Below, piece after piece: positions 37,416 to 46,721 of a stretch of DNA of 64,000 nt. Source of the stretch: Cupriavidus pampae (GTDB taxonomy: Bacteria; Pseudomonadota; Gammaproteobacteria; Burkholderiales; Burkholderiaceae); NCBI RefSeq assembly GCF_914271485.1, contig NZ_CAJZAG010000007.1, positions 1 through 64,000 on the forward strand, read 5' to 3'. The notes below the pieces were generated by a model. The model saw only the letters and a program-made list of their open reading frames with translations, was not told the DNA's origin and did not search any database. Position 1 is the stretch's first letter; the number at the start of each line of letters is the position of its first letter. The translations under genes and the position numbers were made by a program.

Positions 37416-38624
37416 ATGGAAGGCTACATTCTCGACTGGTTCAACATGCTGCTGCGGTGGGCGCACGTGATTACCGCAATCGCGTGGATCGGCTCATCGT
37501 TCTATTTCGTCTGGCTCGATAACAGCCTGACCAAGCCGGAGGACCCCGAGCTCAAGCGTCGTGGCGTCGATGGCGAGCTGTGGGCCGTGCACGGCGGCGG
37601 CTTCTACAACCCGCAGAAGTACCTCACCGCGCCTAAGCAGTTGCCGGAGAACCTGCACTGGTTCTACTGGGAGTCCTATTCGACGTGGATGACCGGCTTC
37701 GCGCTGCTGGTGGTGCTGTACCTGTTCAACGCGAGCACGTTTCTGATCGACAAGAACGTGCTCGACATGTCGCCGGGCGCGGCGGTCGGCTTTGCGGTGT
37801 CGTATCTGCTGATCGGCTGGGTGGTGTACGACTGCATCTGCCGTGTGTTCGTCAAGAACGATCGCATGGTCGGCATCATGGTCGCGCTCTACGTCGTGCT
37901 GGCCGCGTATGCCGCATGCCATGTGTTCTCGGGTCGCGCGGCATTCTTGCTGACCGGCGCGATGATCGCGACGATCATGAGCGCGAACGTGCTGGTGTGG
38001 ATCATTCCGGGGCAGCGCAAGGTCGTGGCCGCGCTGCAGGCGGGCCAGCCCGTCGATCCGATCCATGGCAAGCGCGCGAAGCAGCGCAGTGTGCATAACA
38101 CCTACTTCACGCTGCCGGTGCTGTTCGCGATGCTGTCGAACCACCACAGCATGACGTACACCCACAAGTACAACTGGCTGGTGCTGATTCTCATCATGCT
38201 GGCCGGCGTGATGGTGCGGCAGTTCTTTATCCTCAAGCACAAGGGCCGCATCAATATCGCGTGGCCCGCGGCGGGGGTGGCACTGCTGGGTGTGGTGGCG
38301 GTGATGATCGCGCCGCAGCCACGTGCAGTGGTGGCGAGCGCGGGCGGTGAAGCCGCCGCCAATGCCGTGAGCTTTCACAAGGTGCAGGAGATCATCAACG
38401 CGCGTTGCGTGCAGTGCCACGCGGAGCAGCCGAAGATGATGCCGACTGCCGCGAAGGGCATCAAGCTCGATACGGTCGATGAGATCAAGGGGCACGCGCA
38501 ACTGATCTACCAGCAGGCGGTGCAGCAGAAGGCCATGCCGCTCGGCAACGTCACGCAGATTACGGACGACGAGCGCGCATTGCTGGGGCAATGGTTCGAG
38601 GGTGGCGCCAGAACAACCAACTGA
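37416..38624 (+). CDS. puuD: Urate hydroxylase PuuD (membrane urate oxidase with cytochrome c domain)
   Basis: 402 residues, AAGGAGAC before the ATG at 37416. The N-terminal ~300 residues carry about eight transmembrane helices with conserved WAHVITAIAWIGSSFYFVWLD and HWFYWESYSTWMTGF. The C-terminal periplasmic domain has the haem site CVQCH (C331, C334, H335) and a distal Met region (QKAMPLGNVTQI). This is the PuuD family, which oxidises urate to 5-hydroxyisourate and passes electrons to the respiratory chain rather than to oxygen as uricase does. It forms an operon with hiuH; a terminator follows. Confidence 0.93.
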   Translation: MEGYILDWFNMLLRWAHVITAIAWIGSSFYFVWLDNSLTKPEDPELKRRGVDGELWAVHGGGFYNPQKYLTAPKQLPENLHWFYWESYSTWMTGFALLVVLYLFNASTFLIDKNVLDMSPGAAVGFAVSYLLIGWVVYDCICRVFVKNDRMVGIMVALYVVLAAYAACHVFSGRAAFLLTGAMIATIMSANVLVWIIPGQRKVVAALQAGQPVDPIHGKRAKQRSVHNTYFTLPVLFAMLSNHHSMTYTHKYNWLVLILIMLAGVMVRQFFILKHKGRINIAWPAAGVALLGVVAVMIAPQPRAVVASAGGEAAANAVSFHKVQEIINARCVQCHAEQPKMMPTAAKGIKLDTVDEIKGHAQLIYQQAVQQKAMPLGNVTQITDDERALLGQWFEGGARTTN

Positions 38625-38662
38625 ACGTTGGTAGGTCTGGCGTTTGATACGGGCATCGGTGA

Positions 38663-38724
38663 TCGACGGCCCTGGCACACTTGGCCGTCGAGGGTTTGAA
38701 CGGGGCGTTATGCCCCGTTTTTTT
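38663..38724 (+). terminator. Terminator after puuD
   Basis: A first hairpin CGACGGCC/GGCCGTCG (38664-38690) is followed by AACGGGGC/GCCCCGTT (38699-38720) with a T7 tract. The second is a textbook intrinsic terminator. Confidence 0.9.
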
Positions 38725-38741
38725 ATGGCTGTCTTACGGTA

Positions 38742-39317
38742 TCAGCGGCCGACGTTGAACAGCGCCAGCAGACCAAGCACGAGGAAGATCGCGGCCGCGA
38801 TCTTGTGCACCAGCGCGATTGGCATCTTGTTGGCGAACTTGTCGCCGAGCAGTACCGCGGGGGCGTTGGCGAGCATCATGCCGAACGTGGTGCCGGCCAC
38901 CACAGCGATGACTTCCGTGGGGAAGCGCGCGGCCAGCGCAACCGTGGCGATCTGCGTCTTGTCGCCCATTTCCGCAAAGAAGAACGCCACGATGGTGGTG
39001 CCGAGAATACCGAGCGCGCCCTTGACCGGCCGCGCTTGCTCGGCGTCATCGAGCTTGTCGGGGATTAGCATCCATGCGGCCATGGCGATAAAGCCGAGGC
39101 CGAGGATCCAGCGCAGCAGGTTGGCCCCGAGCACATGCGTGATCCAGCCGCCCAATGCACCGGCAAAGCCGTGATTGACGAGCGTGGCGATGAGGATACC
39201 GAGGATGATCGGAACTGGCTTGCGATAGCGTGCGGCCAGAACGAGGGACAGCAATTGAGTCTTGTCGCCCATTTCGGCGAGCGCCACGATGCCCGTGGAG
39301 ACGAGGAATGATTCCAT
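38742..39317 (-). CDS. TMEM165/GDT1 family protein, probable Mn2+ exporter
   Basis: 191 residues, six hydrophobic helices in two inverted halves. Each half carries the family signature E-x-G-D-K-T: AEMGDKTQ at 14-21 and again at 115-122. Bacterial members such as MneA of Vibrio export manganese. A yybP-ykoY type manganese riboswitch lies in the 5' untranslated region, which makes the Mn2+ assignment strong. It is unrelated in function to the purine genes on either side. Alternative cations (Ca2+) are possible for the family. Confidence 0.9.
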   Translation of the reverse strand: MESFLVSTGIVALAEMGDKTQLLSLVLAARYRKPVPIILGILIATLVNHGFAGALGGWITHVLGANLLRWILGLGFIAMAAWMLIPDKLDDAEQARPVKGALGILGTTIVAFFFAEMGDKTQIATVALAARFPTEVIAVVAGTTFGMMLANAPAVLLGDKFANKMPIALVHKIAAAIFLVLGLLALFNVGR

Positions 39318-39399
39318 CTTTTATGTGGGAACAACCCGGGCCGCAATGCATCGCGAGATGCCAATGACACTCGCCTTTCCCGGCCCGGCCAGAAAGGTG

Positions 39400-39512
39400 A
39401 GGTCATCGGTCTCGCCAGGCCCTTCCAGGCTGCGTACGCCATAACTGGAAACCCAGTCAAGTCTGTTGACGTACGCCCTCGTTCATGGAACGAGGCGGCT
39501 ACTCCCCAATGG
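39400..39512 (-). promoter_or_regulatory. yybP-ykoY manganese riboswitch
   Basis: Read on the minus strand, the leader begins GGGGAGTAGCC (39497-39507) and passes through CGTACGTCAACAGACTTG. It then reads GTTATGGCGTACGCAGCCTGG and ends with GGCGAGACC (39408-39416). These are the conserved blocks of the yybP-ykoY aptamer that senses Mn2+. It is placed between a sigma-70 promoter and the TMEM165 family gene, about 80 bp before the start codon. An on-switch that allows expression when manganese is high is the known behaviour. Confidence 0.9.
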
Positions 39513-39520
39513 AAGCCCGC

Positions 39521-39549
39521 ATTATAACGGTGCACACATGCGCCGTCTA
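39521..39549 (-). promoter_or_regulatory. Promoter of the manganese riboswitch transcript
   Basis: On the minus strand TAGACG (39544-39549), a 17-bp spacer and a consensus TATAAT (39521-39526). Transcription would begin near 39513, exactly at the riboswitch 5' end. Confidence 0.7.
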
Positions 39550-39552
39550 CTT

Positions 39553-40710
39553 TCAGGTCGGAACGGGTGCGTTCTCGCTGGTCTGGCGGCCGCGGAAGTC
39601 GGTCCAGCACAGCGCCTTGAAGTCATACAGCTTGCAGCGACGCGCGGTCTTGAAGTACCAGCGCCACGAGAAATTCTCGACGATGATGCGGCCCGGCAGC
39701 GCATGCTCGAGCAGCGCCTGGGCGCGCTTGAGCCGATATAGCGGCACGCTCATGTCCACGTGATGCGCCGTGTGCTCCATGATGTGATGGAGCGCAGCGC
39801 CAATGCCGTGGCGGAAGCGCAGATGCACGGTGGTCGAGACGAACGGCTGCGCCTTGGCCCACATGGCCTTGGTGTCGTACCAGGCCACACTGGTGTGCGT
39901 GTGGTGGACGTAGAGCACGAAGCCGACCGTGAGGTTCCAGACGAGGAACGGCAGCACGAAGCCGGTGGCGATCAGCAGTGTCACGGATTGATCGGTGACC
40001 AGTGCCAGTGCTGCGAGCGCGCCGATCCACAGGGCGCCGAACGTGGCCACCAGCACGCAGTCCCACGTGAAGATCGCGCGGCGCGTGGCCATCTGACGCT
40101 TGCTCGGGAAGAACATCTTGATCCACCAGATCTCCACAAGGTAGTAGAGGCCGGCACCGAAGCCGTTGCGATAGATGCGTTCCAGCATGCGGCGCCAGCG
40201 CGGCAGCGCGCGGAACTCTTCGAGCGAGTAGGGCGCCCACACGAAATCGAAGCCTTTGAGGTTGGTATAGCCGTGGTGCACCACGTTGTGGCCGACTTCC
40301 CACAGGCTGTAGGGCGTCAGCGACGGCAGGAAGGTCAGCCGGCCGATCCACTTGTTGAGGCCGCGGCGCGCGGTCAGGCTCTGGTGGCAGGCGTCATGGC
40401 CGATGATGAACAGTCGCGCGATCACGAGGCCGGCCAGCACGCCGATGCCCAGCTTGGCCCACCACGGGCTGACCAGCACGAGGGCAGCCATCACGGCGGC
40501 GAAGAGCAGGTAGTCGAACGCGAACAGGAACAGCGCGCGCGGCGTGCTGCGTGTGCCGAGCGGAATCAGCCAGCCACGAATGACCTTGCGGCCCGGTAGC
40601 GGCGCCTCGGCTGCGATGGGCTCGGGCAGGTCATTCTGCGTCGATGCCTTGCGGGCAGGGGTGGCAAACGCACCGGCGTCAGCCAATGCGTTATCGGAGT
40701 GAGCAGTCAT
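39553..40710 (-). CDS. Membrane fatty acid desaturase
   Basis: 385 residues. Three histidine boxes of the di-iron desaturase/hydroxylase superfamily: GHDACHQ (H105, H109), HNVVHHGYTN (H141, H145, H146) and HTAHHVDM in the C-terminal third. Hydrophobic helices flank them (YLLFAAVMAALVLVS, LGIGVLAGLVIARLF, the VLVATFGALWIGALAAL pair). It introduces a double bond into acyl chains at the membrane. The ~45-residue N-terminus looks disordered. A 20-bp inverted repeat 85 bp upstream is a probable operator. Related beta-carotene-type hydroxylases are a less likely alternative. Confidence 0.88.
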   Translation of the reverse strand: MTAHSDNALADAGAFATPARKASTQNDLPEPIAAEAPLPGRKVIRGWLIPLGTRSTPRALFLFAFDYLLFAAVMAALVLVSPWWAKLGIGVLAGLVIARLFIIGHDACHQSLTARRGLNKWIGRLTFLPSLTPYSLWEVGHNVVHHGYTNLKGFDFVWAPYSLEEFRALPRWRRMLERIYRNGFGAGLYYLVEIWWIKMFFPSKRQMATRRAIFTWDCVLVATFGALWIGALAALALVTDQSVTLLIATGFVLPFLVWNLTVGFVLYVHHTHTSVAWYDTKAMWAKAQPFVSTTVHLRFRHGIGAALHHIMEHTAHHVDMSVPLYRLKRAQALLEHALPGRIIVENFSWRWYFKTARRCKLYDFKALCWTDFRGRQTSENAPVPT

Positions 40711-40794
40711 GCGGATCTTCCGGTATCAGTCGTAAATGCGCCAGTTGCATGGCGCTTGATTGCCGGAAGAGGCTAACGAGCTTTGGTGACAGTT

Positions 40795-40814
40795 GTGTTG
40801 ATGTTCGTCAACAC
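40795..40814. promoter_or_regulatory. Inverted repeat operator candidate upstream of the desaturase
   Basis: GTGTTGA-TGTTCG-TCAACAC: perfect 7-bp arms, 6-bp centre, 85 bp upstream of the start codon. The form fits a TetR or FadR-like lipid-responsive repressor site; the binding protein is unknown. Confidence 0.5.
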
Positions 40815-40851
40815 ATAGCAGATAAGCGACTTTTTGGTGGTTATGCGGTCG

Positions 40852-42204
40852 TTATGCGGCGGCCGCCAGGACCGTGCGCTCCCCCACCGCTTGCCCCATC
40901 ACGTACACGTCCTCGATGACCCGATCGTCGCCGAGCATCGCAAACGCAAACAACTGCTCCTCGAGCGTCTCCGAGCGGCTGCTGCGGCGAGAGATCAGCG
41001 GCGTGGCATCGGGGTCCAGCACCACGAAGTCCGCCTCGCAGCCCGCCTCGAAGCTGCCGATCCGGTCCGCCCAACCCAGCGCGTCGGCCGCGGCGCGCGT
41101 CGCCAGGTAGAACATGCGCAACGCGGTCAGGTGATAACCACCCATGCGCGCCACCTTGTGCGCGGCGTTCATGGTGCGGAACATCGAGAACGAGGTGCCT
41201 CCGCCCACGTCGGTGGCCAGCGTCACGTTGAGCCGGTGCGCATCGGACTGGTGGAAGTCATAGAAGCCACTACCCAGGAACAGGTTCGAGGTCGGGCAGT
41301 GCGCCACCGCCGCGCCGCTGTCGGCCAGACGTCGACGATCGTCCGGGTCGAGGTAGATCGCATGGCCATAGAACGCGCCCGGCCGCAGCAGGCCGTAGCG
41401 ATCGTAGACATCGAGGTAGCTGCGCGCATCGGGAAACAGCTCGGCGACCCATTTCACCTCATCGCGGTTCTCGGCCACATGGGTCTGGATAAACGCGTCG
41501 GGGTAGGCGCGCGCCAGTTCGCCGCACGCGGCCAGTTGCGCCTCGGTCGAGGTCGGGGCGAAGCGCGGTGTGATCGCATACGCCAGCCGGCCCTTGTTGT
41601 GCCACTTCGACATCAGGTCGGCCGAATCGCGCGCGCCGGTCTCGGCGGTGTCGCGCAGGAACTCCGGGCAGTTGCGGTCCATCATCACCTTGCCGGTGAT
41701 CATGCGCAGGTTGCGCGCCTCGCTCGCCGCGAACAATGCATCGGCGGAGGTCGCGTGCACGGTGCTCCAGACCAATGCGCTGGTGGTGCCATTGCGCAGC
41801 AGCTCGTCGGTGAAGAACTCCGCCACCGCGCGCGCATAGGCGGGCTCGGCAAAGCGGCGCTCTTCGGGAAACGTGTAGGTGTCGAGCCAGTGCAGCAGGC
41901 CCGGCGACGGTGACGCGATGATATCGGTCTGCGGATAGTGGATATGCGTGTCGATAAAGCCCGGCACGATCAGCTTGCCGCGATAGTCGATCAGCTCGGC
42001 ATCGGCCGGAATGCGCGACGACAGATCGTCGTAGGCACCAGCCGCAACGATGCGCCCGCCGCGCACGAGCAACGCCCCGTCCTCCCAATACTCGTAGCCA
42101 TCGTCATGAAACTGCGGATCGCGCAGGAAATGCAGGATGCGGCCGCGGATGACTCGAGTGGTACCGGCAGGCAATGCGCCCGGGAAGGAGGGGGTTGTCG
42201 TCAT
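40852..42204 (-). CDS. guaD: Guanine deaminase
   Basis: 450 residues from the Met at 42204. Amidohydrolase-fold guanine deaminase: zinc-binding PGFIDTHIHYPQTD (H87, H89), the later metal and proton-transfer residues in FIQTHVAENRDEVKW and GHAIYLDPDD, and the Asp in TLATDVGGGTSFSMF. It converts guanine to xanthine, the substrate of the xanthine dehydrogenase encoded upstream. It is separated by only 13 bp from the adenine-deaminase-like gene, with which it is probably co-transcribed. Confidence 0.94.
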   Translation of the reverse strand: MTTTPSFPGALPAGTTRVIRGRILHFLRDPQFHDDGYEYWEDGALLVRGGRIVAAGAYDDLSSRIPADAELIDYRGKLIVPGFIDTHIHYPQTDIIASPSPGLLHWLDTYTFPEERRFAEPAYARAVAEFFTDELLRNGTTSALVWSTVHATSADALFAASEARNLRMITGKVMMDRNCPEFLRDTAETGARDSADLMSKWHNKGRLAYAITPRFAPTSTEAQLAACGELARAYPDAFIQTHVAENRDEVKWVAELFPDARSYLDVYDRYGLLRPGAFYGHAIYLDPDDRRRLADSGAAVAHCPTSNLFLGSGFYDFHQSDAHRLNVTLATDVGGGTSFSMFRTMNAAHKVARMGGYHLTALRMFYLATRAAADALGWADRIGSFEAGCEADFVVLDPDATPLISRRSSRSETLEEQLFAFAMLGDDRVIEDVYVMGQAVGERTVLAAAA

Positions 42205-42217
42205 GATGGAGATCTCG

Positions 42218-43243
42218 TTACTGCCGGGCCGCCCAGAAGTGGTCGACTTCGGCAAGGTACTCGGCCTTCAGCGCGGGAGGCAGAAAGGCCGCTTCAAAAG
42301 AGTTGCGCGCGAGCTTGTGCGCATCGGTGGCGTCAAGCGGCAGCGCGTCGAACGTGGCTTCCCAGTTGGCGTTCATATAGCCGCCGAAGTAGGCCGGATC
42401 GTCCGAATGCAGCGTCACGACGACGCCGGCGTCGAGCATGCGCTTGGCCGGATGGTCGCGCAGGTCCGGATAGACCTTGAGCTTGACGTTGGACAGCGGG
42501 CACACGGTCAGCGCGATGCGTTCGCGCGCCAGCCGCGCAATCAACGCATCATCGTCGATCGCGCGCACGCCGTGATCGATCCGTTCAGCGTGCAGGATAT
42601 CGAGCGCGTCCGTTACGTACTGTGCCGGACCTTCCTCGCCCGCATGCGCCACCAGTCGCAGGCCGAGCTCGCGCGCCCGTGCGAACACACGCGCGAACTT
42701 CTCGGGCGGGTGTCCCAGCTCGGAGGAGTCGAGGCCCACGCCGACAAAGCGGTCGCGATAGGGCAGTGCCGCCTCGAGCGTGGCAAACGCGTCTTCCTCG
42801 GACAGATGGCGCAGGAAGCAGAGGATCATCTTGCTCGAGAAATCGTACTCGGTGCGCGCCTGCGCGAGTGCATCGGCAATGCCGTCGATCACGGTGCCCA
42901 TGGGCACGCCGCGCGCGGTGTGGGTCTGCGGATCGAAGAAGATCTCGGCGTGGCGCACGTTGTCGGCCACGGCACGCTGGACATAGTCCATCGTCATATC
43001 GAAGAAATCTTCCTCGGTCAGCAGCACGCTGGCGCCGGCGTAGTAGATGTCGAGGAACGACTGCAGATCGCTGAACGCGTACGCCTCGCGTAGCGCCTCG
43101 ACGCTGGGGTAGGGCAGCGTGACCTGGTTGCGCTGGGCCAGCCGGAAGATACGCTCGGGTTCGAGCGTGCCTTCGATATGCACATGCAATTCGGCCTTCG
43201 GGGTACGGCGGATCATGTCCGCGAGCGCGGTATCGATGGTCAT
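42218..43243 (-). CDS. Adenine deaminase (adenosine-deaminase family, type 2)
   Basis: 341 residues from the Met at 43243. The metal site KAELHVHIEGTLEPE (H20, H22) and the later GVGLDSSELGHPPEKF, VAHAGEEGP and TLHSDDPAYFGG identify the adenosine/AMP deaminase superfamily. The HIEGTLEPE and SSELGHPP forms are those of bacterial and yeast adenine deaminases rather than true adenosine deaminases. Adenine would thus be converted to hypoxanthine for xanthine dehydrogenase. The neighbours support base rather than nucleoside catabolism. Confidence 0.88.
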   Translation of the reverse strand: MTIDTALADMIRRTPKAELHVHIEGTLEPERIFRLAQRNQVTLPYPSVEALREAYAFSDLQSFLDIYYAGASVLLTEEDFFDMTMDYVQRAVADNVRHAEIFFDPQTHTARGVPMGTVIDGIADALAQARTEYDFSSKMILCFLRHLSEEDAFATLEAALPYRDRFVGVGLDSSELGHPPEKFARVFARARELGLRLVAHAGEEGPAQYVTDALDILHAERIDHGVRAIDDDALIARLARERIALTVCPLSNVKLKVYPDLRDHPAKRMLDAGVVVTLHSDDPAYFGGYMNANWEATFDALPLDATDAHKLARNSFEAAFLPPALKAEYLAEVDHFWAARQ

Positions 43244-43308
43244 GGGGGGCCCTCTTCTATGTCTGGTCGGTGTCTGCGCGTCAGGCTTCGTGGGCCAGAC
43301 GCGCCGGA

Positions 43309-44334
43309 TTACGGCACCACCGCCTCCATGCGGCTGGCGGCCAGCGCGGCCATGCGCTGATCGCGCACTTGCAGCAGCTGGGCGACGATGGCTACCGCAA
43401 TCATAGCCGGAGCCTTGTCTGTAATGCCGGTGACACCAATCGGACACGTCATTTCGGCAAAGCGCGCGGGGTCCACGCCGTGATCCACAAGCCGATGCTC
43501 GAAGCGCGCGCGCTTGGTCTGCGAGCCGATCAATCCGAAGTAGGCAAAGTCCGTTCGCCGCAGGATGCGCTCGCACAATGCGAGGTCGAGCGCATGACTG
43601 TGGGTCATGACGAGGAAATAGCTGCCGGCCGGCGCCTGATCGACCACCGCCTCGGGCGTATCACTGGCTTCGGCTTCGACGTTGTCGGGCAGATCGCCCG
43701 GAAACAGCGTGTCGCGCTCGTCGACCCAGTGCACGCGGCATGGCAGGTTGGCCAGCGTCTTGATCAGCGCATGGCCGACGTGGCCGGCGCCGAACAGCAC
43801 GACGTGCAGCGGCTCGGGCACCAGCGTGTCGATCCAGCCCTCGTCGTCGCGTTCCACCATAGGCAGGAGCGCGCGGGTCTCGGCAATGGTGACGGGGCGC
43901 GTGGCATCGCGCAGCGACACCTTGCGCGCGAGCGCGCGGCCCGCGGCGAAGGCCTCTTCGACGGCATCGAGCCAGCGCAGGTCGTCGGCGCGCAGCACCT
44001 CGAAGGCCAGCCACACCACGCCGCCACAACATTGGCCGAGGGCCGGGCCGAGCGGAATGCGCTCTACTCGACGGGCGGGACGGGCCGGACGGGCCGGGCG
44101 GGTCGTGTGGAACGTTGCCAGCATCTCGCGCGCAATGTCCATGCCGCGCCATTCGAGATGCCCGCCACCGATGGTGCCCACCAGATCGTTGGCCGTGACC
44201 AGCATACGGACACCGGCCTCGCGCGGCGCGGAGCCGCGCACCTCGGCAATGGTGACCATGACCACGGGCACGCCGGCGCGGATCCAGCGCGCGGCATCGG
44301 TAAAGCGGAAGGGCTTGAGCGGAGCGTCCTGCAT
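43309..44334 (-). CDS. xdhC: Xanthine dehydrogenase accessory protein
   Basis: 341 residues. The XdhC/CoxI N-domain shows VTIAEVRGSAPREAGVRMLV, VGTIGGGHLEWR and LGPALGQCCGGVVWLAFEVL with the Cys pair; the C-terminal Rossmann domain shows VVLFGAGHVGHALIK and FGLIGSQTKRARF. It delivers sulfurated molybdenum cofactor to XdhB. A run of three 9-bp repeats (44073-44099) encodes PARPARPAR in the linker between the domains' motifs. Spaced 7 bp from xdhB, same operon. Confidence 0.93.
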   Translation of the reverse strand: MQDAPLKPFRFTDAARWIRAGVPVVMVTIAEVRGSAPREAGVRMLVTANDLVGTIGGGHLEWRGMDIAREMLATFHTTRPARPARPARRVERIPLGPALGQCCGGVVWLAFEVLRADDLRWLDAVEEAFAAGRALARKVSLRDATRPVTIAETRALLPMVERDDEGWIDTLVPEPLHVVLFGAGHVGHALIKTLANLPCRVHWVDERDTLFPGDLPDNVEAEASDTPEAVVDQAPAGSYFLVMTHSHALDLALCERILRRTDFAYFGLIGSQTKRARFEHRLVDHGVDPARFAEMTCPIGVTGITDKAPAMIAVAIVAQLLQVRDQRMAALAASRMEAVVP

Positions 44335-44341
44335 GGCTGGC

Positions 44342-46711
44342 TCAGACGGCTTGCGCCGCTGCCTCCGACGTCTGCATCGCCTGTACCGCTTCGACGGCGT
44401 CGAGAATTGCCTCGCTGGTGGCGGGCGCGCGCAGCGGCGGATTCACGCGATAGTCGCCCACCGCGGCAATCGCATCGCGAATCGCGAAGAACACCGAGAA
44501 CGGCAGCAGCAGCGGCGGTTCGCCGACGGCCTTCGAGCGATGAATGCTGTCCTCGACATTGCGGTTCTGGAACAGCCGCACGCGAAAGTCTTCCGGGCAA
44601 TCGTTGACGGTCGGAATCTTGTACGTGGACGGTGCATGCGTCATGAGCTTGCCGTCCTTGTTCCACCACAGTTCCTCGGTGGTGAGCCAGCCCATGCCTT
44701 GAATAAACGCGCCTTCCACCTGACCGATATCGATGGCCGGGTTCAGGGACTTGCCGGCATCGTGCAGCGCATCGGCGCGTAACAGCTTCCATTCGCCGGT
44801 GAGCGTATCCACGATGACTTCCGAACAGGCGGCGCCGTACGCGAAGTAGTAGAACGGACGGCCCTGCAGTTTCGACTGGTCCCAGTACAGCTTGGGTGTC
44901 GTATAGAACCCATCCGACCACAGTTGCACGCGCGCCACGTAGGCCTCGCGCGCCAGATCGCCAAAGTCCATCCGCAACTCGCCAGCCACCACGAGGTCGT
45001 CGCCAAAGCGCACCGTGTCCGGGGCCACGCCTGCCTTGCGCGCGGCAAACGCGGTCAGGCGCTCGCGAATCTGGCGCGCGGCGTCCTGCGCGGCCTTGCC
45101 GTTGAGGTCGGCACCGGTGGAGGCCGCAGTGGCGGAGGTGTTGGCCACCTTGCTGGTATCGGTGGCCGTTACGCGCACGCGCTCCATGCGGATGCCGAGT
45201 TCGTGCGCGACCACCATCGCGACCTTGGTGTTGAGCCCCTGGCCCATCTCCGTGCCGCCGTGGTTCACAAGCACCGAGCCGTCGTTATAGACGTGCACGA
45301 GCGCGCCTGCCTGGTTGAAGTGCGCGACGTTGAACGAGATGCCGAACTTCACCGGCGTGATCGCGATGCCTTTCTTGAGGATCGGGCTGGTCGCATTGAA
45401 CGCGCGCGTGGCGTCGCGGCGTGCCTGATATTCGCTCGATGCCACGAGCTCGTCGATGAGTTCGTGGATCACGTTGTCTTCAACGGTCTGGCCATACGGC
45501 GTGACGTTGCGCTCGGTCTTGCCGTAGAAGTTGGTGCGACGCACGGCCAGCGCGTCCTTGCCGACATTGCGGGCCACGTTGTCGAGGATGTACTCCATCG
45601 CGAACGCGCCCTGTGGGCCGCCAAAGCCGCGGAACGCGGTATTGCTCTGCGTGTTGGTGCGGCCGCAGTAACCGTCGATCTGCACGTTCGGCAGCCAGTA
45701 GGTGTTGTCGAAATGGCAGATCGCACGCGTCATTACCGGACCCGACAGATCGGCCGAGAAGCCTGCACGCGAGACCATCTCTACCCGCACGCCGTCGAGA
45801 CGACCTTCGTCGTCATGGCCGACCTCGAAGTCGAACGCAAAGTCATGACGCTTGCCGGTGATCATCATGTCGTCGTCGCGATCGGGGCGCAGCTTGACCG
45901 GGCACAACAACTTCCATGCTGCCAGCGCGGCGCAGCACGCGAACATCGCCGATTGCGATTCCTTGCCGCCGAAGCCGCCGCCCATGCGCCGGCATTCCAC
46001 CACCACCTGATGCGCATGCCAGCCGAGCATATGGGCCACTGCGTGCTGCATCTCGGTCGGATGCTGCGTGGAGCACCATACGTGCATGCCATCGTTTTCG
46101 CGTGGCGCCGCGTAGGCGATCTGGCCTTCGAGGTAGAACTGCTCCTGACCGCCGAGGTGGATCTTGCCGGCGTCGCGATGCGTGGCGGCGTCGATCTGCG
46201 CGCGCGGCTCGCCGCGCGTGAGGTGCATCGGCGGCAGCACGTAGCTGCCCGCCGCGTGCGCGGCCTCGGGCGACAGGATCGGCGGCAGGTCTTCGTATTC
46301 GATTTCGGCGCGGCGCGCGGCACGGCGCGCATCGTCGTGCGAGGCTGCCACCACCACAAAGATCGGCTGGCCGATAAAGTGCACCACATCCTTGGCGAGG
46401 ATCGGATCGTCGTGAATGATCGGGCCGCAGTCGTTGACGGCGGGAATATCCGCGGCGGTCAGCACGTCCACCACGCCGGGCGCGGCGCGCACCTTGTCCA
46501 GCGAGATCGAGCGAATGCGCGCGTGAGCGCGCGTGCTCATGCCGAGCGCGGCGTGCAGCGTGCCGGCCAGTACGGGAATATCGTCGGTGTAGGTGGCGGT
46601 GCCCGCCACGTGCAGGTGGGCCGACTCGTGCGGACGGGAGATGCCGACCTGCGGGGAGGACTCCGCGGCCACGCTGGCATCGAGCAGGAAGGGTTCGGTC
46701 TGCTTGTTCAT
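44342..46711 (-). CDS. xdhB: Xanthine dehydrogenase, molybdopterin-binding subunit
   Basis: 789 residues from the Met at 46711. Molybdenum-hydroxylase large subunit: AHLHVAGTATYTDDIP at the start, the cofactor loop RRMGGGFGGKESQ, NTAFRGFGGPQGAF with the substrate-binding Arg, GGTEMGQGLNTKVAMV, and KAVGEPPLLLPFSV with the catalytic Glu near the C-terminus. It oxidises hypoxanthine to xanthine and xanthine to urate. Forms a complex with XdhA; 10 bp separate the genes. Confidence 0.95.
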   Translation of the reverse strand: MNKQTEPFLLDASVAAESSPQVGISRPHESAHLHVAGTATYTDDIPVLAGTLHAALGMSTRAHARIRSISLDKVRAAPGVVDVLTAADIPAVNDCGPIIHDDPILAKDVVHFIGQPIFVVVAASHDDARRAARRAEIEYEDLPPILSPEAAHAAGSYVLPPMHLTRGEPRAQIDAATHRDAGKIHLGGQEQFYLEGQIAYAAPRENDGMHVWCSTQHPTEMQHAVAHMLGWHAHQVVVECRRMGGGFGGKESQSAMFACCAALAAWKLLCPVKLRPDRDDDMMITGKRHDFAFDFEVGHDDEGRLDGVRVEMVSRAGFSADLSGPVMTRAICHFDNTYWLPNVQIDGYCGRTNTQSNTAFRGFGGPQGAFAMEYILDNVARNVGKDALAVRRTNFYGKTERNVTPYGQTVEDNVIHELIDELVASSEYQARRDATRAFNATSPILKKGIAITPVKFGISFNVAHFNQAGALVHVYNDGSVLVNHGGTEMGQGLNTKVAMVVAHELGIRMERVRVTATDTSKVANTSATAASTGADLNGKAAQDAARQIRERLTAFAARKAGVAPDTVRFGDDLVVAGELRMDFGDLAREAYVARVQLWSDGFYTTPKLYWDQSKLQGRPFYYFAYGAACSEVIVDTLTGEWKLLRADALHDAGKSLNPAIDIGQVEGAFIQGMGWLTTEELWWNKDGKLMTHAPSTYKIPTVNDCPEDFRVRLFQNRNVEDSIHRSKAVGEPPLLLPFSVFFAIRDAIAAVGDYRVNPPLRAPATSEAILDAVEAVQAMQTSEAAAQAV

Positions 46712-46721
46712 ATCCGTTTCC

